Shown: in pieces, positions 1 through 11,300 of the stretch
How positions within the stretch are numbered: position 1 is the first letter of the stretch
How the letters are laid out: every line of letters begins with the position of its first letter
Source: Sebastes aleutianus
Taxonomy: Eukaryota > Chordata > Actinopteri > Perciformes > Sebastidae
Assembly (NCBI GenBank): GCA_916700875.1
Contig: CAKAKS010000001.1
Location: 12,525,741-12,589,740, forward strand
Length of the DNA stretch: 64,000 nucleotides
Direction: 5' to 3'
The notes under the pieces: model-generated
Database searches by the model: none
Told to the model about the DNA's origin: nothing
Seen by the model: only the letters and a program-made list of their open reading frames with translations
Translations under genes and position numbers: made by a program

Positions 1-640
1 TGCAGATACACGTCTCTCCCTGTAATCAAGGGTTTACTCACAGCTGCTTGTTTTGACAGCGTTGCGTCAGCTGTTATGACAGCGGCTCAGCTGAACTAAA
101 CTTTTCAACCATTCGGCTATTTTTCCATTTTCTAATGTCTGTGTGAGCATCATCGGCTCATCAAACTGCAGCGGCGCCAATGTCTTTATTGTTATTTTAT
201 CCTGAGCACTATTGCATAGATCAGCTTTGCACATGTTGGGTGGCTCCAAATAATAAACGCATATATCATGTTCACATCTGTCAACTTGGTCTGTGATGGT
301 TCAAACTCAAGGAGGGGATGGAGAGAAAACCGTCTAAAGATGGTGAATTCAGATGTCTCTGGACAGAGTGGATTGTCACTTAAAGGCGCCCTGTGGAGTT
401 TTCTTGTAAGCAAACAAAAGTTACGTTTACATTTCACCGAAATACTTTGAGGGTTTCTCTGAGGCCTAACAATCGTTATAAGAGCATTTTCTTCCTTATA
501 AAACAATTGCGAAGCTGTGTTTTTAATATTTTAAATCATACATCGTTTACATCCATGTTTGTTAGCTTTGATGTGTTCTTCTTCTTTTTCTTTGTTGCTA
601 CATTGTATACGTTTCTTTGCGCATTAAGCCGCCCACAAAT
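1..640. other. intergenic, nothing recognised
   Basis: AT-rich single-copy-looking sequence. The short open frames on both strands are what chance would give. No splice pair, repeat or RNA motif could be supported. Confidence 0.5.
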
Positions 641-719
641 AATCAGTGGTGAAGTTGCTCTACGCTGGCTGTGCCATTGTTTTCCTATGGGGAGATCGGT
701 GCCGCCCAACTAGGTGGAA

Positions 720-1120
720 GCGCACCACGTTCTCATCTCAACTCGTCATATACTGACGCTTTGTCAGACCCCTTCGGTGTCACTTTTCTGTCGCAGTAAA
801 CTTGTGCTTAATGTTGTGAATTAAACTAAAACACTATATTTAGTTTAGGAAAAAATAACATGGTTGGGCTTTAAACTACTAAGTTTGTACAGTGAAAATG
901 ACACTGAATGTTATGGACACGGGACACTAACAAACAGCTGATTGTAACGTGAAAGTGAAACTTAACACACAGGACACAAACTTCTTCTGGATGAAAGTCT
1001 TGTGTTGTTGGACCCATCCACCTCCCCTCCCACCCGACCGGTGTGTCTCTCTAAACTACGTCACCACAGCACTTTTCCTGAGTATTTACTGTTGCCGCAG
1101 ATGGGTTTACAGTGTAGATA
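720..1120 (+). repeat. dispersed repeat family F, copy 1
   Basis: This copy shares extended similarity with the reverse complement of 11050-11300 and with 22580-22985, and partly with 23175-23400 and 6215-6427 plus 7022-7150 (reverse). Shared landmarks in order are a TTTAGGAAAAA segment, ATGGTTGGGCTT, GGGACAC...ACAAAC, a GATGAAAGTC segment and GTTGGACCCATCCA. No reading frame is preserved between copies. I see no clear terminal inverted repeats, so the class of element is unknown. Confidence 0.6.
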
Positions 1121-1187
1121 ATGAAAAGCCTGTTGTGTGTCTCATACCGATGCTTAAGGGTGCCTTGTGCGTAGGTACCGAATGAGA

Positions 1188-1245
1188 GCCAAAAATGCCT
1201 TCATGAATTTGAAATGCATTTAAAATTCATGGAGGCATTTTTGGC
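1188..1245. repeat. 58-bp near-perfect palindrome
   Basis: The arms 1188-1210 and 1223-1245 are 23 bp each and pair with one mismatch. The 12-bp centre is also self-complementary apart from its outermost pair, so only 2 of 29 pairs are mismatched. Single-stranded DNA or RNA would form one long hairpin. It could be a small foldback transposon or the fused ends of one. Confidence 0.8.
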
Positions 1246-2344
1246 AACATATTTTCACTTCTTGTAGATGGAAAGGTGTCCGTACCTGGCACCAAAACTT
1301 TATTCACACTTTTCTCAGTTAAAGGAGATGGGATGCTTTTTTCTATCACAGTAATTTAGGGTGATCAATTTTTTTAAAAATTGCTGTTGTGATAATATTG
1401 AATGTCGCTTGCATACGATAGCAGAAGAAAAGCATGTTTTTAATTTTCCAAATCATCGTTGTCCAGCGCAAAGCTACGAAGCCAAGCATTGGAGCGGTAT
1501 GAAATACAGTTGCTGGCATAGTGACACATGTATTTCACGGCTTTTAGTTCATCTCAGTCTTCATGTTTCCCAGCGATTGTGAGCCTGCTGTGTTTCTGAC
1601 AGTCCTGACATGGAGGCATCACACGAACACGGGTTAAACCTGCTGTCCTGTCTCGTCTGTGTGTTGAAGAGGCCTCTGGAGGTTTTTCTTTGGTCACTGA
1701 AAAGAAGTTAAGACGGGTAGCTTAAAGAAAGTACCATCTTACATCTGCCTCGGCTCACGTCGCTCTCGTTTTTTCTTCCATCCCTTATTCTTTTGTATCG
1801 CGGTTGCCATTCGCTTGGAACGTCTCAGGATCGTCTTTTCCATTCCCAGACAGCTGGAGCGAGTTACTGGCTGTTTGGCGATCGGGCCAGCGGGAGAGAC
1901 GCAGATGGTTCAATTCTCATGTCACCCCGTCTGCTTGGCAGAGACGTTGGGGAGCAAGTGGAGAAGGATTTACTCACAGTCTGAACATATATATACATAC
2001 ATACAGATGCTCACACAAATAAGATCCAGTGCACACACAGTCACGCATATATGTGTGGAGAGCTTTCACACACAATCTTTCTCATTTACATTGTAGGCTT
2101 TTACTCGACACTCTCGTCCAGAGACACTTGGACAGAGTCCAGCAATAGATTAAGCTTCAGTTCAAGCCACCAAACTGCTACAACATATACAAGAGATCTT
2201 AGAGGGATCATTTAGGGCATCACACTAATACAAAAGTAGAAATGCAAACATTTCCACCCACAAATATGTTCTTGTCAAAGTGGAAAAGCCACTGAAACAA
2301 CATTTAGACCATCGTATGGGATAAACGTCGAGGGGAAAATATTC
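1246..2344. other. intergenic, nothing recognised
   Basis: No coding exon, RNA gene or clear transposon was seen. Overlapping short plus-strand frames near 1793-2096 do not look like any protein and have no consistent codon pattern. Confidence 0.4.
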
Positions 2345-2976
2345 GGGCTGTCAAAGTTAACGCGATAATAACAGATTTTAGCGCATTAACACAACTTGCA
2401 ATTTTTAGGAGACTAGAATGAAGCTACTGGCATCATATGAAACTATAAAATCTAAGGAAACCATTGGTATCAACCATGTCATACTAGTTTGTAGTGAAGG
2501 AGGCTAAATAACGCTCCAAACTTACGCAAAATTTTGGCTAGGAAAAACTGTCATCGCCATTTTCAAAGGGGTCCCTTGACCCACGAGTCTCCCCTTTACA
2601 GACATGCCCACTTTCTGATAGTCACATGCAGTTTGGGGCAAGTCATAGTCAAGTCAGCACACTGACAGCTGTTGTTGCCTGTTGGGCTTGAGTTTGCCAT
2701 GTTATGATTTAAGCATATTTTATGCTAAATGCAGTACCTGTGAGGGTTTCTGGACAATATTTGTCATTGTTTTGTATTGTTAATTGATTTCCAATAATAA
2801 ATATATACATACATTTGCATAAAGCAGCATATTTGCTCACTCCCATGTTGATAAGAGTATTAAATACTTGACAAATCTCCCTTTAAGGTACATTTTGAAC
2901 AGATAAAAAATGTGTGATTAATTTGCAATTAATCGCAATTGACTATGGACCATATTTTAATTGATTGACAGCCCTA
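2345..2976 (+). mobile_element. hAT-like non-autonomous element (family H), copy A
   Basis: This ~630-bp element starts GGGCTGTCAAAG and ends in the inverted form TTGACAGCCCTA. Three further copies lie at 6436-7021 (reverse), 19768-20335 (3' truncated) and 24953-25662. All share internal landmarks such as CTCCCCTTTACAGACATGCC and GTCATAGTCAAGTCAGCACA. The terminal AGGGCTGTCAA and the 8-bp target duplication of copy B point to the hAT superfamily. No transposase frame is present. Confidence 0.75.
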
Positions 2977-3088
2977 CTATGAACCAATCAGATTGCTTGA
3001 TTTGAGCTACCAGTTTTATGAACACTTATTAATGTTAATTAGCAACAGTTGCAGCAAATTTGCTGTCATTAAGTCTGTCGCAAACTTG

Positions 3089-3475
3089 TTAAAGGACCAG
3101 TGTGCAGGATCTAGTGGCGTCTAGCAGTGAGGTTGCAGATTGCAACCAACTGAATACCTCTCTGCTCATCCCTCCCTCTCCAAGCGTGTTGGAGAACTAC
3201 GGTGGCCTTCAGGTAACGTAAAAATTTGAAAGTCTCTCTCTAAAGCCAGAGTTTGGTTTGTCCATTCTCGGCTACTGTAGAAACATGGAGGAGCAACATG
3301 GCAGACTCCTTTAAGGGGACCCGCTCCCTATGTAGATACTGTATAAACAGCTCATTCTAAGCTAACGAAAACACAACGATTCTTAGTTTCAGGTGATTAT
3401 ACACTAATGAAAACATAGTTATGATTATCATATTCCATTTTCTGCTAATAGATCCCCTGAAATCCAACACTTTAA
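3089..3475. mobile_element. TTAA-flanked MITE
   Basis: The element begins TTAAAGGACCAGTGTG and ends with an eroded inverted match (CAACACTTTAA). It carries TTAA at both edges, which is the piggyBac type of target site. The body matches, from memory, a very common teleost short element that includes GTTGCAGATTGCAACC and CCGCTCCCTATGTAGAT. It is non-coding. Confidence 0.65.
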
Positions 3476-3581
3476 GACATATATAATGTCATTAAAATTG
3501 CAATTCTGATAATAAAAACGATTAATCTTTCCACCCTAATTAAAATCCAGAATAACAAAATACTTTTATATAAGTTCACAG

Positions 3582-3760
3582 TAGGGCTGCAGCTAATGCT
3601 TATTTTCATTATTGATGAATCATTGGACTCTTTTTTCATTAATTTGATCATTTAATCAAAAAATATATATCACATTTTCCCTAGGGTACATGTTCAAATT
3701 GCTTCTTTTGTCCAACAGTTCAAAACCCAGCATTTTTTCAATTTATGATTAATTAAAACA
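3582..3760 (+). repeat. fragment of GGCTGCAACTAA-type dispersed repeat
   Basis: The sequence starts AGGGCTGCAGCTAATG and continues with an AT-rich TCATTATTGATGAATC segment typical of a common teleost hAT-like short element. Other fragments of the same family are at about 22395-22560, 23440-23555, 29090-29160 and 62600-62765. A longer copy lies at 54187-54489. Confidence 0.5.
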
Positions 3761-4275
3761 GCATATCCACATACCGCTAATCCAATTAACTTTCTGTCAA
3801 TTCATCATTTGATTTGTCTTATCACTCTTATCCACCGTCCCACACAACTGGACTGCGGGTCTGCACACATCACACAACCCTGAACCTATTAATATTTACC
3901 TAATTACAAGCATATTTTTCACATTATATCAACAGTGGCCGTGCCTCACACCACATTCACACTTTATTCAAAACATACTTTTGGAAGTGATGCTGCTTGG
4001 GAGGAAGAATTTGGAAAAACCCTGAAATGACTTTGCAGAGAAACAGAGCTCTGGGTCTCCCGGTGTTTTACTTGAAGGGCTTTTTTTTTTTAGATTGTTT
4101 TCACAAAATGGGCCACGTTTCAAGTGGAGGGTTGCTCAGCTTCAATAATTGTTTGCTGAATGTTTTAAGGTTTGTTGTCATATCTAATTTTGGCAGAAGG
4201 GCAGGCTGCATTCCTGCGGTAGACGACTCGTCATCGTGCTCGTCTAGGCCCCTCTCCTGCTGGGGAGGAGACTAC

Positions 4276-4425
4276 TGTGTGTGTGCGCATGTGTGCGTGT
4301 GCACGTGTGTGTGCGTGTGTGTGTGTGTGAGACACAGTAGGTGGGAGGTATCTATAGCAAGAAGACTCTGCTGACAGCTGCAGACAGGTGGGAAACCTTA
4401 CAATAATATTGCACAGGAGTTAAGG

Positions 4426-4463
<38 letters not shown>

Positions 4464-4483
4464 GTGTGTGTGTGTGTGTGTGA
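4276..4483. repeat. GT/TG microsatellites
   Basis: Two runs of mostly TG dinucleotides, at about 4276-4330 and 4428-4481, are separated by ~100 bp of unique sequence. The interruptions (CG, CA, GA) indicate an old, partly decayed array. Confidence 0.9.
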
Positions 4484-6214
4484 CTGAGTGAGTGCATACA
4501 TGTACTTGTTCTATATGCATGTGTGTTTCAGACTGAATGCATGTTATTCATGTGAGTCGATGTGTAAAATGATACCGGTTGACCAACATACATATACATG
4601 CAATCTTGGAATGAACTGTATTCTCCCCACATTTTTATCACGTTTTGAAATGTGTACTTATTCAAATTTGTAATAGCTAAAAAGAAGAAATTGAAGTTTT
4701 ATATTTTCCGCTGCAGTGCCACTAATCTTTAGCACCGCTGACAATGTTGATACTATTAAACTCATCTGGGCAATACCTGTGTGAAAGGGCACTGAAATAC
4801 TTTGTAATACCTCTTAAATTCCAACATCCACACAGGTCGTTAAAGACACAGTGAAATGAACATTTTCTAATCCTCTTATTGTAAAACAAAAATATTTTTA
4901 ATGAGTCATATTGAACTCAGGGGGCATACACATGAATGTATCCAATCAAATGGGATTTGGGGTGACTAGCTAACCCAACTTGTCATATACAACCACACTT
5001 TAGCTAGTGATGCTGTTTCCCTTAGAAATGCTTCACATTAAAAAAAAAAGCTAAAGATGCTCTAACTGCCATTTCAATGTGACTTTAACTATTTTCCGAG
5101 ATGGTTATAATACCACTGATAGCCTTGTAGTCACATTATATCCTAAATTAGTTTGTAGCATTTTGTTTATATCAAAAGAACCCAGATACAAACATTATAA
5201 AGCTGATGTGAATAAATTTCCAGGGGAAACACTGAATTCTTGTCATTTTTGTGCATTAAATTTGTCAAATTTATGGATATTGAATATCAGGATATTATAA
5301 CCGTAACAACTTTCAAAGCCGCTGCTGGTCAAACCGTAACGCATGCATGTGTTTCATCCATGCACCCTGCTGCTGAAGAATCTTCACCTGTGCACCGAGC
5401 GAGTCCATCTTCTCATCTTACCCGTTCATTACCAGGTTGCCAGCCTGGTGCACACTGAAAGGAGCAGCCCATAACTTAATCGGGTGACATTGAAACAGAA
5501 GTGAAAAGTGAAAAAAGTATCCCTCAGAAGTTTTTCCTGTTACTCTGAATCTGCTTTAGAAATGTGTGCAGGACGTCCATTACTGAGCTGTCCATCGCTG
5601 TGGTTTTTATGGTGAGATAAAAGAAAAACCAAAAGAAGGTTATCTCCAGCTCAGCTGACATTCCTACTCAGAGGATGGTGTTGACTGCAGCCCGCTAATT
5701 GAAGACACATTTGAGAGATGTCTCGTTGTGTGCCAAATGGACTTTCACTGGTCCAGCAATCCTGGTGCAAGAGGGACCTCCAGTGGCTGAGTTAGTTGTG
5801 AAGTATTACTGTCTGAAATACATGTCAGATGATGTGGAGCACATAGTTATGACTGAGTGGAGTTCTCTAGAAGTCAAACACAGACATAACTACCTCAGCT
5901 GCTTTGACTTTCATTGTGATAGTGTAGTTTTGTCAGGATGGTTTAAGTTCATTGACAGTTTATGAGAATTTGACATCTGGACTGCGAAGTGTACTATGTG
6001 TTTCAGCATTGTATTAATACTGGGGTTCCAACTTTTCAGTTGTTGCACAGACTAAAATGTACTGAAAAGAGCTTAGAAAAAAGCATTCAATTAGATAAGA
6101 TTAGACTTTATTTATGTATAAGCTGTTATATATGCATATATACAACAGCACAAGTCAAGGATTTGACGACAGGCCATGTGACGTAGTATATTGAGCCACT
6201 GTTATTGAAAGTTA
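4484..6214. other. intergenic, nothing recognised
   Basis: No supported exon or RNA gene. A TTTATT-containing segment near 6090-6115 (ATTAGATAAGATTAGAC) resembles a reversed LINE or SINE tail but is too short to call. Confidence 0.4.
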
Positions 6215-7150
6215 CGTGGTATAATAATGAGTATAACATGCGAGAAAGTCCACTTAGGGTGGGCAGGAGTGGTGGTGGATGGGTCAAACAAACACAGGAC
6301 TTTCACCCTGGAGACCGCTGTTCATGTTCTGTGTGAAACCAAAACTAAACGTTGACTTTATGCTTGTTACGTAAAGTTAAGTAAGAAAGTCCGTTAAGGG
6401 TGGTTGTTATTTATTCTCAGTAGTTATGTCGTTACTAAGGCTGTCAATCGATTCAAATATTGAATCGCGAATAATTGCATGATCATCTAGTTAATCGCAA
6501 ATTAATTGCAAATTAATCACACATTTTGTATGTGTTCAAAATGTACCTCAAAGGGAGATTTGTCAAGTATCTAATACTCTTATCAACATGGGAGTGGGCA
6601 AATATGCTGCTTTATGCAAATGTATGTATATATATTATTGAAAATCAATTAACAACACAAAATACGACAAATATTGTCCAGAAACCCTCACAGGTACTGC
6701 ATTTAGCATAAAAAATGTGCTCAAATCATAACATGGTAAACTGCAGCCCAACAGGCAACAACAGCTGTCAGTGTGTCAGTGTGCCGACTTGACAATGACT
6801 TGCTCTAAACTGCATGTGGTTATCATAAAGTGGGCATGTCTGTAAAGGGGAGACTCGTGGGTATCCATAGAACCCATTTTCATTCACATATCTTGAGGTC
6901 AGAGGTCAAGGGACCCCTTTGAAGATGGCCATGACAGTTTTTCCTCGCCAAAATTTTGAGCTTTATTTAGCCTTCTTGGCAACAAGTACGCATTATCATC
7001 GCTTTAACTTTGACTGCCCTAGTTGTTACGTTATTATTTGAACACAAACCTCAACCTTTTTTCTAACCTTCTAACCAAGTCGTTTTGTTGCCTAAACCTA
7101 ACCAATCGTTTGAATGTTAACCACGTGGCATTGTGCGTTTCTGCAAGCGT
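6215..7150 (-). repeat. family F copy interrupted by a hAT-like element
   Basis: Reverse-strand family F sequence runs from about 6215 to 6427 and resumes from 7022 to 7150, where TTGCCTAAACCTAACCAA is the reverse of the TTAGGCAACAAAACC landmark. The gap is filled exactly by family H copy B, so the order of insertion is readable: F first, H later. Confidence 0.6.
6436..7021 (-). mobile_element. hAT-like non-autonomous element (family H), copy B
   Basis: Reverse copy of the family H element. Its ends are TAAGGCTGTCAA and TTGACTGCCCTA. The flanks GTCGTTAC (6428-6435) and GTTGTTAC (7022-7029) match at 7 of 8 positions, as expected for an 8-bp hAT target duplication. It is the best-bounded copy in the window. 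Confidence 0.8.
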
Positions 7151-8269
7151 GAAACGAGGCTGATATGAAACATATTTTTAGTCCAGAAACGTCAACATTC
7201 AATGTATCATGTGGTTTGCAAAAACATAAAATGGCAAAAAAAAATTGACGACTCATTTGTAGACGACCCTGATTCTGAGATGTACAAGTGAAACATGAAA
7301 TACTTATCAATAGAGCAGAACATTAGCAACATTAAAGCTACGAACAACCCATAATACAACACTCTGCAGGTGGCGGTGTCACACCAGAACTCTCTCCATC
7401 CTAAATTAATATCTGATCTTGTCAACATATCTAGTCCTCGAATATAATACGACCCTTAATTTCTCAAATGTAATTTCCAGAAATAAAAACCCCATAGTCA
7501 TATATTCGGGCCAACATGGCCGTCCTGGTCGTGTGGCCCCAAGTGTTTTCCATACGTACGCATGCTCACAATCGTCTGTTGCTACTCAATTTCTTTCTTC
7601 TGGTTCGTGACATGTTTAGAAATGTGAGGCTGAGAGTGAGCTGACTGAGCCTTTTAATGCCTGGCTTTAGCAGAGCTTTCATCGTGGCTTCACATGCTGA
7701 GGAAGAGCATCATGATTTAAAGAGAGTTGACAATAATTCTTCTCCACACAACATGATATAAGCCCGCCAGGAGCCAGGCCGCCCGTAGCTCAACTGATGC
7801 TTTAGTGGCCAAAAAGAGAGAAGGCAAAGAAAGACATCCCTCCTTAACTACTGATATCTGACAAAAACCTCTGACATTCTTCCCAGGATCCTTCACAGGC
7901 CTCTCCCTTCTCGTTTCTTAAGGTGCCAGAAGAATAGCTGGATATCTGTAAAAAAAAAAAAAAGAGAAGAAACGGAGAAAGAGCAAAGACATAAAAAAAA
8001 AACTCCAAAACAATCCGGCCCTGGCACACAAAAGGCATTTCAGGTCTGAGAGAAAATAGATTGCAGATGTCGCTGCCAGAACCTGAGGAGGAAATGTTTA
8101 CAACCTGTACACCAAATTGGTGCCAGCAGCACGGCCCGATATCTTTCTGGTGTTACATAGAAGGAGAAAATCAACAGTTAAAAAGTGACATTAGTTGACA
8201 AGGTCTCCAAAAATAGAGCAATCAGCCTGTCTAAAACAAAGTCTGCAGGTAACGTCTAACACTAAGATG
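7151..8269. other. intergenic, nothing recognised
   Basis: Contains short A-runs near 7950 and 8000, but no exon, RNA gene or bounded transposon that I can support. Confidence 0.4.
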
Positions 8270-8640
8270 TAGCTTATTTAACCTCTTAAAACAATTGTGT
8301 TTATTCACTTTCCTTCAAAGTACAGGAGAAGATCGATACCATTCAGCAAATATGAGCTGCTGGTTAGCGTAGCTTAGCATAAAGACTGGAAACAGGGGGA
8401 AACTGCTAGCCTGGCCCTGTCTAAAGGTGACAAAATCCACCTACCAGCTCCTCTAAAGCTCACTGATTAACACATTATGTGAAGCTTGTTTAAAGAAACA
8501 AAACATGAAACGTAAAAACGACAAGTTGTGGTTTTGTGGTGGAGATTAAACATGTTAATTATTCAACTTCAGAGGTGCTAGTTTTTACATTTGTACAAGG
8601 CCAGGCTCGCTGTTTCTACCTGTTTCCAGCCTTTTCATAT
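8270..8640 (+). repeat. teleost dispersed element (GCTTAGCATAAAGACTGG type)
   Basis: Landmarks in order are TAGCTTAGCATAAAGACTGG, AACTGCTAGCCTGGC, CTCTAAAGCTCACTGATTAA and ACGACAAGTTGTGGTTTT. The sequence then reverses into GTTTCTACCTGTTTCCAGC. I recognise this as a common percomorph repeat with inverted ends. A probable 3' remnant is at 9455-9530 (CAATCTTCTCATCTAA, then CCCAAAATGTCAAAGTGTTCC). A broken second copy lies at 36460-37290. Confidence 0.6.
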
Positions 8641-9530
8641 TTACAGTATAAACAAAGTGAAACCAGAACGTCCAGGTTCTGTTCCAGCAGTAAAATACCT
8701 CGTTAAAAATCAAATGAATATGTAACCACTACGCTAATAACTAAGAGAACAGCCTTGGAACAGAGCCTTTCTCAACAGTATGTCATGTAGCTCGCTTCAT
8801 ATGTCTAGATTAAGGACGATCAAGAATAATTGTTTATTTAATGTTAATGTTTTTAACGAACGCCTTTTCCCATAAGTCCTAGACCTTTTGTAGCTTAAAC
8901 ATCACAGCTCAATTGTTATAACAGTTACAGCTAAAAATTTGAAAAACAATACTTTGGAAGAGAGCGTTTATGGATATTAATGAAACCAAGTTATGATGAA
9001 GCTGTTGCACTAGTTTTCAAACATTGTCATTGTTGTTTAACTTTGTTAAAATCACAGAGATTTCAACTTCTAGTAGCAGCTGCTGTAGTGGAGCCAATTA
9101 GTCTTGGAAAATGGAAAGTATGCAGCTTGCTAGATATATAGTGCCGCTGGGTGATGTTATGAACCCAGACACAACGGCGTTTGGTTTTCCGACGTATCTG
9201 GAATTTCCACAAAATGTGCAAAGCAGAAATAGTGGTTACTTCGGCCATGGTTGATGAAACGTTGTTGGTATCCATGGAGGTAAGCGACCCCCCCCCCCTG
9301 CCTTTCTGGCGCGTCTAGCAAGAGTAATGCGAATGAACACAGATGATCCCGGCGGTCAAACTCGTGCGGGTAAAGCGAGGTGAATGCTTTGCGTTTGGTG
9401 TGAACCCTGCATAACCCGGACACGATGTCAGGACTTTGGCTCTGTTAATACACAAGAGTGGTCAATCTTCTCATCTAAGTCTTGGCCAATAAGTGTATTT
9501 CCCAAAATGTCAAAGTGTTCCTTTACAAAG

Positions 9531-10682
9531 TATTCAAATTTGTCTGGATGTGTAAAAGAAATCTATTTATACATATATGAGAATCATACAATCCATGAAG
9601 CTGACTAGTTGAACTTTCAACCTCTTTTTCACAATTTATGTGTCTCTGAGTTTAAAGAATAACTTTCTGTCTCCGCGCCTTCAGCTACATCACTGCTTCA
9701 TGGGTGAGATCATAAAAAGTCGCTTTAATAGCTGAAAATCAAATTAAGGTTACAGCTTTCACCTCCATCCATCTGGTCCGCAGGTCATCCTGGAAATCTC
9801 CTCCTGAGCAATTTATCAAAATTTAGCAAAGAACACTGGCAATATTGACAATGCAATAACAATGAGAAACGGCCACCATAATGTCAGTCAAAACGCCCTG
9901 CCAGTGTAAACACTCCATAGAGTGGAAAGTATATTTCTCAACATAAAACACATCTGTCTTCCAGACCATTGATATTAGGCTTCATACAACAGTAAAGGGA
10001 GGCTTTTCCCCCCAGCCGGCCGGCGCTGGAACGACCTTGTCGCTGTGCTTCACCTGTACACTCGATGGTCCGGACGGCTGAAGCTGCCGTCTGGGGCTCA
10101 TCGCTGCCGCCACACACACACTCACCCTTCAGTCACCCTATGGGCTGTAAAATAAGCTGTCGCCACATGTCAACCAGGGGTCAATGGTGAGTCAACATCT
10201 TGCCACTGTCAAGCAAGGAAAACACACGTACACATACAGCTACACACGTGTTGGGAGGGCCTTTATTGTCTACATTTATTCCCTTACCTCAAACTGTTTT
10301 CCTTCCAGCTCTGCATGCTTAACCACAACTTTACCTTAAACTAAACCCAAGTCCAAACCCATAAACGCTCCTTAAAGAAGTGAAGACCGGCCAAATTCAC
10401 CTCACTGAAGAATGAAAACTCACAGCGGCTCTCATTTAGATAGAAAAACAAGACACACCCACTCAGATGGTGCTGCAACTCTCATCAATCATTTTCTGTC
10501 TGCAGAGAGCCTATTGAATCCATACAAAGGGGAAGGCTACAGTACGAGCCAGGAAGCAGTGAATTGGTTAGCATATTCATGGTGGCACGGCGAGCATATC
10601 CTGGTGGAAAAGAGCCTTAAAGAAGCTCCAGGTTGTCAAAAACATTTTACCTTTTCAAAAGACACTTATCATCATCATAGAC
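9531..10682. other. intergenic, locally GC-rich
   Basis: The part around 10000-10130 is clearly more GC-rich than its surroundings, but it has no coding frame or splice signals that I can support. It could be a conserved regulatory segment; nothing in the sequence decides this. Confidence 0.35.
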
Positions 10683-11046
10683 TGTATAAAAGAAGTGGAC
10701 GTAGTCCCTGCGACGTCAACCATGACGTTTGTGGACTACGGTTTTGAAGCCATGAGTTCAGCATTTTGGCCTTCGCCATCTTGGTTTTTGGCCGTCGCCA
10801 TCTTGGTTTTTGGCCGTCGCCATCTTGATTTTTGGCTGTCTCCATCTTGGTTTTTGACCGACGCCATCTTGGTTTTTGGCTGTCTCCATCTTGGTTTTTG
10901 ACCGACGCCATCTTGGTTTTTGACTGTGTTTTTTGACTGTCACCATCATGGTTTTTGGCCGTCACCATCATGGTTTTGGATTGTTGCCATCTTGGTTTTT
11001 GGCCGTCCCCATCTTGTTTTCTTTGCAACCAGAAGTGACACAAGAG
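10683..11046 (-). repeat. family P element copy with an internal minisatellite
   Basis: The left edge (GAAGTGGACGTAGTC, then GTTTGTGGACTACGGTTTTG) matches the start of the family P copy at 28383. The right edge (TTGCAACCAGAAGTGACAC) matches the opposite end of the copy at 17609-18130 in reverse. The ~500-bp middle of the element is missing and a 22-bp tandem array takes its place. Confidence 0.65.
10767..11025. repeat. 22-bp minisatellite
   Basis: About eleven full units and one partial unit based on CGCCATCTTGGTTTTTGGCC. Variants alternate in sub-patterns (CCGTCGCC, CTGTCTCC, CCGACGCC, CCGTCACC), so units have been duplicated in blocks. The array keeps long frames open on both strands, including a 122-codon Lys/Asp/Gln-rich frame on the minus strand. 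These reflect the repeat and not a gene. Confidence 0.9.
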
Positions 11047-11300
11047 GGTGGATCTACAAAGGCTTTCATCCTGGAAACCGCTGTTTGTGTCCAGTGCGTC
11101 ACGTTACAATCAGCTGTTCGTTTGTGTCCCGTCTTCACAACATTAAGTGTCATTTTCAATGTACAAACGTAGTAGTTTGAAGCCCAACCGTGTAGTTATT
11201 TCTTAAACCTAACTATAGTGGTTTTGTTGCCGAAAATAAAGTGACACCAAGAGGCGTGACAAAGCGCCGGTATGTGACAAGTTGGGATGAGAACGTGTTG
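11047..11300 (-). repeat. dispersed repeat family F, copy 2 (reverse)
   Basis: The reverse complement aligns end to end with 720-1010. It shares GGTGTCACTT, GGTTGGGCTT, TGAAAATGACACT and AACAGCTGATTGTAACGTGA. It begins directly where the family P copy ends. Confidence 0.7.

Noticed and set aside
10675..11043. Long minus-strand frame rich in Lys, Asp, Gln and Trp repeats
   Set aside because: It is the translation of the 22-bp minisatellite. 22 is not a multiple of 3, so all frames of the array stay open together, and no start or splice context supports a gene.
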